Source of the DNA: Cryptomeria japonica
Lineage: Eukaryota; Streptophyta; Pinopsida; Cupressales; Cupressaceae
Length of the DNA stretch: 64,000 nucleotides
Direction of reading: 5' to 3'
NCBI RefSeq assembly: GCF_030272615.1
Contig: NC_081413.1
Span: 143,566,476 to 143,630,475, forward strand
How positions within the stretch are numbered: position 1 is the stretch's first letter; every line of letters starts with the position of its first letter. This document shows positions 22,846 through 32,297 of this stretch, one piece after another. Under the pieces are notes generated by a model. That model worked only from the letters and a program-made list of their open reading frames with translations, had not been told where the DNA came from and did not search any database. The translations under genes were made by a program, and so were the position numbers.

Positions 22846-24636
22846 CTAGCGTTTGATGCCATGGGTATCACAAAAGTTGGAGAATGCAGAAGAACAAAAT
22901 TCCCCCCCGTTATCGGTCCTAAGAGTAATGATACTTTGTCCAGACTCTTTTTCAACAAAGGACTTAAACTTCTGAAAGATACTAAATACATCTGATTTAT
23001 GTTTAAGAAAGTACACCCACATCTTTCTACTAAAATCATCTACAATAAGCAAAAAATATTTGCAACCAGTAACAGAAGATGTATTCATAGGACCACAAAT
23101 ATCAGCATGAAGTAGTTGAAGTACCTTAGATGCGCGCCAAGACTTTCCATGTGAAAATGAAGTCCGATGCTGTTTGCCAGCTTGACAGGCGCCGCATACT
23201 CCAAGATGCTGAGTCTGAATATCAGGTAACCTTGAAACAAGTCCCTCCCGAGACAGCTGAGAGAGATACTGAATGTTGAGATGTCCATATCTCTGATGCC
23301 ACAAAGTGCTAAGAGGAGAAACACGAGCTGCCAGAGCCACTTCAGGAGAATCACCAGTGTCAAGGAGCCTATATAGGCCATGATCCTCTAGACCAACAGC
23401 AACAGTAAGACGAGTCTCCCGATCAATGATGGAGCACTTGTGAGCACTGAACACCACATCTAGTTGAGGAGAATTCCTCATAATCTGGCTGACAGAGAGC
23501 AGATTAAGTTCCATTCCAGGAACATAATACACATTCAGAAAAAGGAGAGTCCTGCCACCAGACTGTATCTGAACAGTGCCTCTGCCAACAACTGTATACT
23601 CCTCACCTCCGCCAAATACAACGGAATCACTGAAAGGTGAGAAGTCTGTAAACCAGTCACGCCGATGAGAAAAGTGACGTGATGCACCAGAGTCGATGTA
23701 CCAAGCAGAAGACCTGGCATGATCTGAAGACCTCTTAGCCATAAAAGCATAAAAGGCGGACTCCTTCTGCTCGGAATGTTCCGCAACATGCGCCTTCTGG
23801 TGTGATCCTCCCTGCTTCTTTTGTTCAGAAGCGAGCCTCTGACGGCAATCTTTCTTCATATGGCCGTACTTGTGACAGTAATTGCACTGCACATTTTTCT
23901 TCTTAGCTCCATCCTGTGTCTGAGAAGAGCCTTTATGCTGAGAAGACTGAGAGGACTGAAATTTGCCTTTATCCTTCTGAAAGGATTGAGCTGTGAAGGC
24001 ATTTTCCGAGGAGGCTGATGTAGTACTACTACCAAATTGCTGTTTCCAGCGATCCTGCTGTAGAAGTTTGGTGCACAGTTCTGAAAACTTCAGATCAACA
24101 TTAGTGGAAGTAATATTGAGGGTTTCAATGAAGTGTTCATACGATTTCGGAAGACTTTTTAAAGTGATTACAACCATGTCTTCTTCCTCCATAGTCCGAC
24201 CAATAGCTTCGAGTTGATCTCGAATGTCCTTAATCCTCGTGAGGTGCTCCTGTAAGGACATACGTTCGTCCATCATAATGGAGAACAACTGATTCTTCAG
24301 AAAGAATGCTCGGCTCTTGTCGGATGTCTCATGCAATTCCTTCAGATGCTTCCAGATGTCAGAAGCTGTCTTGCCGGAAGGAATCTGCGGTAACTGATCA
24401 TCAGTTACTGAGAGTTTGAGAAGCATGACTGCCTCCCGATTGCGTTCATCAAACTTATCTTGATCTGCACCAGGTGTACCAGGACTGGGTTCTTTGCCCA
24501 AAACAAGCTGGTCAAGACGCCTATATTCAAAAATGGTCAACATACGCTGTTTCCAGATGTTGTAGTTGTGACCATTAAAGCGTTGACTGCCTTCTAACAT
24601 CAGATTGGTGAGAGAAGCCATTTGCACGTTTCCCAA
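22846..24636 (-). pseudogene. Copia-1 gag-protease-integrase, ends at an in-frame TAG
   Basis: 596 residues. Gag (about 1-245) is of the UBN2 type and carries a CCHC knuckle at 251-264 (CNYCHKYGHMKKDC). The protease has its Asp at 315 in WYIDSGASRHF. Integrase has the zinc-binding HHCC set (His447, His452, Cys481, Cys484) and catalytic Asp512 (HADICGP) and Asp575 (RTDNGGEF). A TAG at 22846-22848 stops it between Asp575 and the catalytic Glu, where copia proteins normally read straight on. Gag and protease could still be made; active integrase, RT and RNase H could not unless the stop is read through. A second Met at residue 6 is another possible start. Confidence 0.93.
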
Positions 24637-25368
24637 GAAAAATTTCTGGCTGACCTAGAAAAAACCAACAACAACCCAGAAAAGTGTGCAAAAAACCCAG
24701 AAGGATTCTCCTGTCAGAATCTGGATTTGCGGGCTCGAAAATCGAGGCACGAAAATCGAGGCACCCAGAAAAATTGGACAACAACCCAGATGAGGATTTG
24801 AAAAACCCACCACGAATCTGCAAGAAAAACTGAACTTCGGCAAAAACTGGAGATAAAAACTTTACGCGAAGTTTGCAGAGGTCGGCGCCATTATTTGTAG
24901 ACAGAAAATGACGCAGAAAAAACGAGTTGCAGGTGGCCGCGGAGGTGACAAAGGCCGAAGCCTGCAGACGTGTTCAGATCGCGACGCGAACAGATCACGG
25001 TGCCTGCAGACGTGTTCAGATCGCGACGCGAACAGATCACAGAGCTCGCGGGTTGCTGGTCGCCGAACAGGTCACGAACACAGGCGCTGCTGCAGGTCGC
25101 AGGAAGAGGTTGAGGGTGGACGACGCCGGAAACAGACCGCAGCGCCGGAAACCACGAACCACGAACCACGAACCACGAACCACGAACCACGAACTGAGGA
25201 CGAACACAGGTCGCGAAAAAATGCGACAATCCTGCAGCTCGCGCGGTAAAACACGACGCCAAAAAAAACGACGATCCCGCCCAGAAGCCAAAAAAACTTT
25301 GAAAATAATTTCGAAAATTTCCACTAATTGGAAATTAGGATTAAAAAATTTTCGAAAAAATTCCTGTA
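24637..25368 (-). other. Copia-1 5' leader with two minisatellites
   Basis: About 730 bp lie between primer site and gag. It is more GC-rich than the rest of the element. A 42 bp unit (TGCAGACGTGTTCAGATCGC and following) is duplicated at 24961-25002 and 25003-25044, and a 7 bp unit ACCACGA is repeated about six times at 25151-25193. Frames crossing this on the other strand come from the repeats and are not genes. Confidence 0.85.
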
Positions 25369-25380
25369 GCTCTGATACCA
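25369..25380 (-). other. Copia-1 primer binding site
   Basis: TGGTATCAGAGC on the coding strand directly after the 5' LTR, with no spacer. It is the classic site complementary to plant initiator Met-tRNA used by most copia elements. Confidence 0.95.
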
Positions 25381-25588
25381 TAATACAGTGCGAAAACACG
25401 CAATGGATTTCAAAGAATTGATTGAATAATTAGAATGAGCAAAACGCTCATAAATAATACAAGCTATTTACAAGAATAGCAAGTTTCTACAAAGAAACTG
25501 CTGAGAAGATCGAAGACAATCTTTCTAAAAAAGAATGTACACTGAATGAGCATTAATACTAAAATTAACATATTTTAATATTCTATTA
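25381..25588 (-). repeat. Copia-1 5' LTR
   Basis: 208 bp, identical to the 3' LTR except at the fourth base from the plus-strand left end (25384). It would hold the promoter. It is followed on the plus strand by the target duplication ATAAC. Confidence 0.97.
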
Positions 25589-25888
25589 ATAACCCAAAAA
25601 ATGGCTCACTCAAATAGAAAAACATTTCATTTGTCTTTCTCATTGGGTGTGGGTTTTGTTTATACCAATTTAAAAAAAAAAAATCCATGAATGAAGTTTT
25701 TAAAAATTAAATTTAGGAAGATTTCTGTCAAATTTTAAAAAATCAAATCACATAGTATCTAGCATGGTTGGAAATCAAGGTTTTTTGGGCACATGTGGGT
25801 ACAGTATTCAATGTGTATTCAGGCTGTATCGGATACGTATGTGTTTCGGATACGGGAATGGATACGGGGATGCAGGGAGGGACAAAGG

Positions 25889-26931
25889 AGTTTCCGGCTA
25901 CTCTGACTTTTTTTTGTCTCTTAGGTTTCTGGGTCCTTTGCAATTGATTTGTTTTCTATTTCTTCAATTGGAACTATATCAGCATTTTCTTGAAGTAAAC
26001 TTCCATTTTTGAGAGCAAGAAATCTTTCTGTTTTTGAAGAGATGCACTTCAAAAAAAGAGTTTAACAACAAAATAATTTAAGAATTTATTTTTGTGTCAA
26101 CTTGATTTTAAATATTAGGATTATGGAAGAGTTGGTTTGAAGCATAGAATATATTATAGATTCACTTCATATTGTGTTTGATGTACCATATATTTGCTGT
26201 TGACATGCAAATGTTGAATACTTTGGAAATCAGAGTCAGTTAGATTGACTTCATATTGTGTTGATATACAATATGTTTGCCATTGAGTGTTGACATGTAA
26301 ATTTTGAATACTTTGAAAATCAGAGTCAGTGCTATTAACTGTATGATGCTACCTGTATGGTTGGGACTTTTTCAATCACCTAATGTGTGCTTGAAGGAAA
26401 ATGTGAGTGATATTGGAAGATGATTTTCATGAATAACTGGGCCCAAAGTGCACCCTTCAAAGCTGCTTTATATCCATGAATCATTTCATTATAGATGATG
26501 TTTGGGAGCTTTTTCTCTTAACATTATTTGATCTTGTTAATTGTTGAGTCCTGCATAATGTTGCTGCTAGTCATGTGAGGAAGTTCAAGCGCTACTATGT
26601 ACTTGTGAGAGCTCATCTTGTGGTTGGGTGTCAACAATATATGGAATGTGGCAAGGGGATGGAATCTGATGCTGACTGGAAGCCTATATTTTTTGTGGAC
26701 ATGCAGTTAAGAACAAGTGCTGCCATCTTTTTGGAGCTAGTTTATAATAAATTATTTATTTTGCATTTGTTTTTGCTTGATTCAATGTAGAAGGGTCACA
26801 AATGTTGTGATCTGAGATGATATTGCTCCATTATTATTTTTTTAAGTGTTTTTAAGCGGTTGGCTTCACTGTAAGATACAGACTTTGCTCTTGATCAGCA
26901 GTTCATGAATATTGTACATCAAACATGTCTG
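25889..26931. other. Spacer without a recognised gene
   Basis: No gene found. A degenerate tandem pair of about 105 bp lies around 26,160-26,335 (the words TTGACATG, AATCAGAGTCAGT recur). A 71-codon open frame at 26,575-26,790 has no recognisable domain and is probably chance. Confidence 0.5.
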
Positions 26932-27535
26932 CAGTTATGCCTGTTTTAGTGCCAACTTTATGACTTTTAAGTGTTGTTATTATCCCATCAAAGGGTCCAT
27001 TATCACACATGAGTTCATCTCTAAGCATTTTATGCTGAGATGTTAAATTATTATAACTTCATGTTATGCTTAAGATTTAATGTATTTTGGATTTCGACAG
27101 TTTGATGTTGATTATAGAAAGGGAGAGTGAAGATACCTTTATTTTGAGTGGCTCATTAGAAGCAAATCTGACTTAATGTGTGCACCAGACATGTGTTGGT
27201 AGTCAAATTACTAAATTTGAGATGTGCTAATATTTGACTGCAGTTATATCTGTTTTAGCACCAACTTTATAACTTTTAATTTTTGTTAGTATCCCAGTAA
27301 AGGGACCATTATCACATAGGAGTTCATCTCTTAATATTCGGTGTTGAGATGTTAAGTTGATTCATCTCTAATTAGATTGTGTTGAGATGTTAAGTTGATT
27401 AACTTTGCATCATGCTTGAGGTTTAATGTATTTTAGATTTCAACATTTTGGTGTCGATTATAGAGAGAAAGAGTAAAGATGTGCCTTGTTAGAAGCAAAT
27501 CTGACTTAATGTGTGCACCAGGTATGTGTTGGTAG
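26932..27535. repeat. Diverged tandem duplication, about 306 bp per copy
   Basis: The segment starting GCAGTTATGCCTGTTTTAG near 26,934 recurs from 27,240, and the two run in parallel to GTGTGCACCAGRYATGTGTTGGTAG. Substitutions and small indels are frequent, so the duplication is old. The second copy is interrupted at its right end by the hAT-like element, while the first copy shows the uninterrupted sequence. Confidence 0.85.
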
Positions 27536-27539
27536 CTTA

Positions 27540-28935
27540 ATAATGAGACACCTAGACTTGCCAAGATTCGACTAGTCTGAGGCGAGCTAGGCTGGTCAAG
27601 TCTAGGAGACTTGGCCAAGTCTTTCCAAGACTCACCTAGACTTTTTGAGTCTTGGCAAGTCTGGGCCTAAGAAAGCCATTTTAATTTATTTTTTAAAAAA
27701 GTACTCACAATTTTTCAATGCTTTTTTGGTTTATGACATGCCCATCTATGATTTTAAATTTTTTTTGAAAATGGTGTGTGCCATGAAGACTTGTGTGGTT
27801 TGAAGGTCTTCATTTGGGCTTGGTGGTGGGGGCTCTGCCCCTTGACCTTGCCCTATATCGCTATAGGGAATGCGCCAAGGGCATTGCCCCTTGATCTTGT
27901 TGGGGGCGCAACCCCTTGACCCCACTGGGGGCGTTGCCCCCAGACCCTCGCCAAGAGTGCTAATCTCAATCTTGTTTTGGTGTTGCCCTATGCCCTCATC
28001 AAACTATAGGTCTAAGCAAGTAATAGGCCAATGATGAATTATGGTCATAAAAATATACAAGTTGCAAATCTCTGCATATTCACAATCAAAGCCATAATCA
28101 AGGATTATCTTGTTTCATAGATTGGACAACTTGTTTAGTATACAAGGACAACTTGTTAAGTATATAAGGACCACCATAGGCAAAGTTGGCATGCTACAGT
28201 CCTTGTCCTGCTGTATACAAGTTAAGTCATAGTTGGCAAATGGCAAGAAATGCCATTTTCATTATGCAAAATGTATCAATCATGCCTTGCATAGACAACT
28301 CATATAAGAATCCCATCTATTAGTATCCTAGCTAAAGTCAAAATAGAACATAACCATTTATCTTTGTATTTAACCACTCCTCTTTGTTAATGAGCTTGTG
28401 AACAAAACATGCAATATTGGAGGCTTAAAAAGATTAACTAATAAATTCCTCACTTGAATATACACATCGATCATTGAGACACAAGAAAATATCATGGTTA
28501 CATCATCATCCAAGACCCATCTTAGACGCTAGTGCATGACTTGTCAGTTCGTTGGCATGAGTAATGCAACCTCCTTTGAGCCATAGTCTTGTAATTTTAG
28601 ATTTGATATTTGATGCCATGGATTTTATATTCCATGAGTTTTGTATACATTTGACAATATGTATATATCTAACTGTGTTATTTTCATCAGTTACAATTTG
28701 CGTTTATACTATGTGAGGGATGTTTACTTGTGTATGTGATCAAATTAGCTTCTATTTTATGATGTTATTGTGCCTAAGGTTTATTCATTAAAGGGTGCAT
28801 GGAACAAGTTTTAAATCCTTAAAAATATTTCTATTTCTTGGGTTCTTTCAATTTGCCGAGTCTGGGCGTTAAGTCCGAGTTTGAGTCAGAAATCAGTTCG
28901 CCGAGTCTATGCGGAGTTCGAGTCTTGTAACTATG
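27540..28935. mobile_element. Non-autonomous hAT-like element, about 1.4 kb
   Basis: The right end reads, on the minus strand, CATAGTTACAAGACTCGAAC, the same terminal repeat as the 523 bp element at 30,703. Both share a core with GGTCTTCATTTGGGCTTGGTGG and several GGGGGC...GCCCCC hairpins (27,800-27,960 here). The ends are rich in GACTTGGC/GAGTC motifs. The flanking tandem duplication gives the empty site: copy one reads GGTAGTCAAATTACTAAATTTG, while here TAGTCAAAATACTAAATTTG resumes at 28,937 after the insertion. No transposase is encoded. The left terminal repeat is poorly kept. Confidence 0.7.
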
Positions 28936-28943
28936 ATAGTCAA

Positions 28944-29326
28944 AATACTAAATTTGTGATGGTGCTAATTTTTGTTGATTTTGAGGATATTGGGCTATGT
29001 AGAGGGTCAATTTATTTGATAGCATTAGTGATTCTAATTGATTAAATGCCATTGTTTTGTCTCTAAGCAATTTTGAGGTTGGAATCGCATAGAAATGTTG
29101 CAAGTTGAATCTAGGCAATTTTGAGGTTGGAACAGCAAATCCAGAATGATTCTAGAGCAATTCTAAAAGTTGCTAAATTTTTTACTGCATCTTTTGTAAA
29201 CTCTGACATGCGATACCCAAATGACCATTGTCACACCATACCCTCATCTGAATTGGTTCATAGCAATAGAAATGGAAAGCTTGACCAAGTTCAAGTATTA
29301 CTGTATTACCATAGTCATTTGGAATT
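28944..29326. other. Short spacer with no recognised feature
   Basis: Ordinary sequence continuing from the tandem duplication region. The phrase CAATTTTGAGGTTGGAA occurs twice (29,070 and 29,116). A 69-codon frame at 29,121 has no recognised domain. Confidence 0.5.
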
Positions 29327-30125
29327 GTAGTCACATAAATCTGTCCACTTAATTAAATGAATATTTAATATTTATTTGATTATTTAACCATCAATTAATA
29401 ATTAATTAAATTAATATATTTAATTAATTCATCTTAACCCTCTTCTCCTATTAATTAAATAAATTATTCAATTTATTTGATTTAATTCACTTAACCAAAT
29501 TCAGACCATTAATTAAATAAATAAATCATATTTATTTAATTAAAATATTCTCTCACATTTAAATAAATTAATATTTATTTAAATCCCCCAAAATTGTTAT
29601 ACTGGCATTAGCATAGAGCTTTTTCATAGCATCACTATCTACTCTTGCATAGTATTTGCTTATCATATTCAACCATCTTGAATCTCCATATGGCATCCAT
29701 GGCTAGTGCTAAAAGCTGAGAGCTACACTCATTTGGGACTTGGAGAGGAGAGAAACAAGGGAGAAGCATCAAAAGGCATCATGGAAGCATCTTAGGGAGG
29801 CTCTTCTCCTTTCTTTTATTTTGTTAAACTTCTTTCATGCTTTTTAAAATCTCTCTTGATATGTTTGGAATGGTTTTTAGTTCTTTGTTTTGTTTTTATG
29901 GTTGAAACTAACTTATTAACATTGAACTTTGTTGTTGCCTTGTCCCCATTTCCATGACATCAGGAATGTTATGGCTATTGCTTAGCATATTGGTTAAGAG
30001 AGAATCCCTACCTTAATACAATTAGAATATTGTCCTGCAGGGAGCAGATATCTTTAATAAGTCTTGGCTAGATTAGATTCTTGCCTTGCTGTTTTCTGCT
30101 TTTGGCTCATATTCTCAACTTGGTA
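29327..30125 (+). repeat. Probable solo or truncated LTR, AT-rich family shared with 43 kb
   Basis: It begins TGTAGTCACATAAATCTGTCC and has a long block of TTAATTAAAT/ATTTAAAT words. The stretch TTAATTCACTTAACCAAATTCAGACC and its neighbours are nearly identical to 43,130-43,215, which shows a dispersed family. The right end is followed by TTGGTATCATTTTG, similar to a primer site. No coding region follows. Boundaries are provisional. Confidence 0.5.
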
Positions 30126-30694
30126 TCATTTTGTTTATAAAATCGAGTCAACATAAATCTGAACAATAACCTAATTTTAGAAAACTATGGTTTTAACTTT
30201 ATTCATGACTCGGAATGCTTTAACATATTAAAGCTAAAATGTGAAGTATACTATATTTATTTTTGTATACAATAGATATAAGTTACTATTAATAGATATT
30301 AAATGCTATCTATATTAGTTTCCATATTAATGTCGTGTAGAGAGTATGGTATTAATATAACTTTTTTGAGTATAGTTAAAAAACCATATTAATATGGTTT
30401 CAATAATATTAATATAGTTTTCTCAAATATAGTAAAAAAAATAAATTTAATATAATATCAGCTTTGTATTAATATATTATAGTTTTTAGGCTGCAAATAC
30501 ACACATTTATATATAATATTTATGATTTTTTATATATTTTTTAACCATATTTTTTGTTGTAACAGCATATGGTATGAGTATCTATGCACCTTTAACAGCA
30601 CATGGTTTCTATTTTGTAACTTAGCTTATGCTTAAACACTTTGGAGTTTTTTTTTTTTTAATAATTATGCATCAAATTAGTTTGCATGCACAAA
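30126..30694. other. AT-rich spacer, no gene seen
   Basis: Very AT-rich, with repeated TATTAATATAG words between 30,240 and 30,480. No protein, RNA or mobile element could be supported. Confidence 0.6.
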
Positions 30695-30702
30695 ATCCTA
30701 TT

Positions 30703-31225
30703 CATAGTTTGGAAACTTGGCTAGCACTCGCAAGTTTTTTTGCTCCATGAGTACTCACAAGGTTTACTCTCTGAGACTTGCCAAAAACATGGTGAGTTTT
30801 TCCAGTTGACTCACTGTGCTAGTAACATGTCAAAATTATGGAAAAGAACGTGGGTTTACATTCCTAAAACTTTGCTTTTTATTCGTTCTATGAGCATTGT
30901 ATTTTCCTTTTAAAAAAGTATGAAAATGGTGTGTCATGAAGGTCTGTGTGGTTTTGAAGGTCTTCATTTGGGCTTGGTGGTGGGGGCTCAGCCCCTCAAC
31001 TCTGCCCCCTAGATTTTGTTGGCCATGCTGCCCCTTGACTTTGTGGGGGCGTTCCCCCTAGACCCTCACCAAACTCATTTGATACCTTTAGTAGTTGTAT
31101 TTTGCATAAAATTTATGCTGTTTTAAAAAATTTAAGTGTTTTTTAAGTTGCATATTTTGTTGAGTAACCAAGTAGGAAGTTTTTGGCTTGCCAAGTACTC
31201 TCCAAGTCCGAGTTTGTGAACTATG
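30703..31225. mobile_element. Non-autonomous hAT element, 523 bp, with TIRs and 8 bp target duplication
   Basis: The left end CATAGTTTGGAAACTTGG pairs with the right end, minus strand CATAGTTCACAAACTCGG. The flanks ATCCTATT (30695-30702) and ATCCTATG (31226-31233) match at 7 of 8 bases, the duplication length that defines the hAT superfamily. Sub-terminal GACTTGGCAAG-type motifs are repeated in both directions. The core has GC-rich hairpins such as GGGGGC...GCCCCC. No transposase is encoded, so it depends on one supplied in trans. Confidence 0.85.
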
Positions 31226-31233
31226 ATCCTATG

Positions 31234-31468
31234 TTGGTTGGAGGAAATTTGGGCAGTGGATGAAACTCATGCTCGTCTTCCCTCTTTGGTGGCCAACCTC
31301 TAGGAGCTTGAAGCACTTTGAAAAGATTGCAATAACACACTCAATATGATCACGCTTTATTTAACCTTTAGAAATTTGTAGCTAATCTTCTTTGTTTTTC
31401 TTCAAAAGAAGTTAATCCAATTATCTTATTTGTTTAAATAATTAAATCTGAGTTACCGGGTTTGGCCC
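31234..31468. other. Short spacer, no feature seen
   Basis: No coding or repeat signal beyond ordinary plant intergenic sequence. Confidence 0.5.
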
Positions 31469-32297
31469 CCTAGACCCCTGGTACTGGTCCGGTTCGGTCC
31501 TGGTTCGGGCTTTGGGTCCGGTTCGCCTGTGGTTCGGACAGGGTTGGTGATTCACAGGCCTGGTTCGAACTAGGGCGAACCTGAAGAGGACCCAGGTCGA
31601 ACCCAGGGGTCTGACAGCCCAAAAATGGATGTTTTTTTTTGCAAAATTTAATTTTTTTTAATTCCACCACATAAAAAATTAAAATATGACCCTAAAAGTG
31701 AGTTTTGAAACATTAACTTGGTTCATTTCACACAAGCAACATGACTACAAGCAAGGGAAAACGAAGATGTGGGATATGGAGCCAAAACATACTGATTTGG
31801 ATGATTTCACTTCTCAGCTTGTTGCATTTGATGACTCAGATAACGAGCAAACTTAAAGTGCAAGTGCAAGTGTAAGTGGCATTGGCATTGATTCATCTAA
31901 TGTCAATGTCAATGATGAGGAGGCCGAGAATGAGGATGATGAATTAGAGAATCCATTTGATGATCAAACTTTAAATTGTTGAAAGTTGAAACAATGATAC
32001 TTGAATATTTTATCATTTTGATATTAAACTTGATGTATATGATGCTGTTATGGTATGATCATGATGCTATGATTACAAGTTTATGTTGGTTTTGTTGTTT
32101 ATATGATGCTATGTGACATGCTAATCTTAATTCATGCTTATAGGCTGCTTATATATATATATATATATAATTTACATGTTTTTGTACTAACAAACCCAAA
32201 CGAACCCAAACCCCTTTTCAAAATTTTGCCATACCGGTGTACTGGTTCTTCGAACCCGAACCGGTGCCCGAACCTGAACCGGCAACCTAGGTTTAAA
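31469..32297 (+). mobile_element. hAT-like deletion derivative with CGGTTCGGG-rich ends
   Basis: The left end (31,469-31,560) and right end (32,230-32,297) carry clusters of GGTTCGGG and its complement in opposite orientation, and both outer ends read CCTAG on their own strands. Between them lies the acidic tail of a transposase. The rest of the gene is missing. An exact target duplication was not found, so the ends could be off by some tens of bases. Confidence 0.55.
31767..31982 (+). pseudogene. C-terminal remnant of a hAT-type transposase
   Basis: In one frame, MWDMEPKHTDLDDFTSQL leads into a run rich in Asp and Glu, with a TAA after about 29 codons, then the same frame continues through a Ser/Asn/Glu-rich tail to TGA at 31980. 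Acidic tails with this wording follow the dimerisation domain in plant hAT (DUF659-type) transposases. Only the tail is present; the catalytic and dimerisation parts are gone. Confidence 0.5.

Larger units (their letters stand above)
20337..25588 (-). mobile_element. Copia-1: young Ty1/copia retrotransposon with 208 bp LTRs
   Basis: Complete element: 5' LTR (right), primer site, leader, one gag-pol frame broken by a single TAG, purine tract, 3' LTR (left). Target duplication ATAAC is perfect (20332-20336 and 25589-25593). The two 208 bp LTRs differ at one base, so insertion is very recent. The LTR ends are TAAT...ATTA on the coding strand, not TG...CA. Domain order gag, protease, integrase, RT, RNase H defines Ty1/copia. 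The total coding length of about 1,364 codons is normal for the superfamily. Confidence 0.97.
20145..25880. mobile_element. Possible older short transposon with GGATACGG-rich ends, split by copia-1
   Basis: GGATACGG words cluster at 20,150-20,205 on the left and 25,825-25,880 on the right, on either side of the copia-1 insertion. Removing copia-1 leaves about 480 bp with GC-rich motif clusters at both ends and AT-rich DNA in the middle. This is the same plan as the hAT-like elements further right, but I found no clean terminal inverted repeat or target duplication. The class is a guess. Confidence 0.35.

Noticed and set aside
24908-25421. Arg-rich plus-strand frames of 113-164 codons
   Set aside because: They lie antisense to the copia-1 leader and are produced by its 42 bp and 7 bp repeats.
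26575-26790. Small host gene of 71 codons
   Set aside because: No recognised domain, no splice or promoter support, and comparable open frames occur by chance in this AT-rich DNA.
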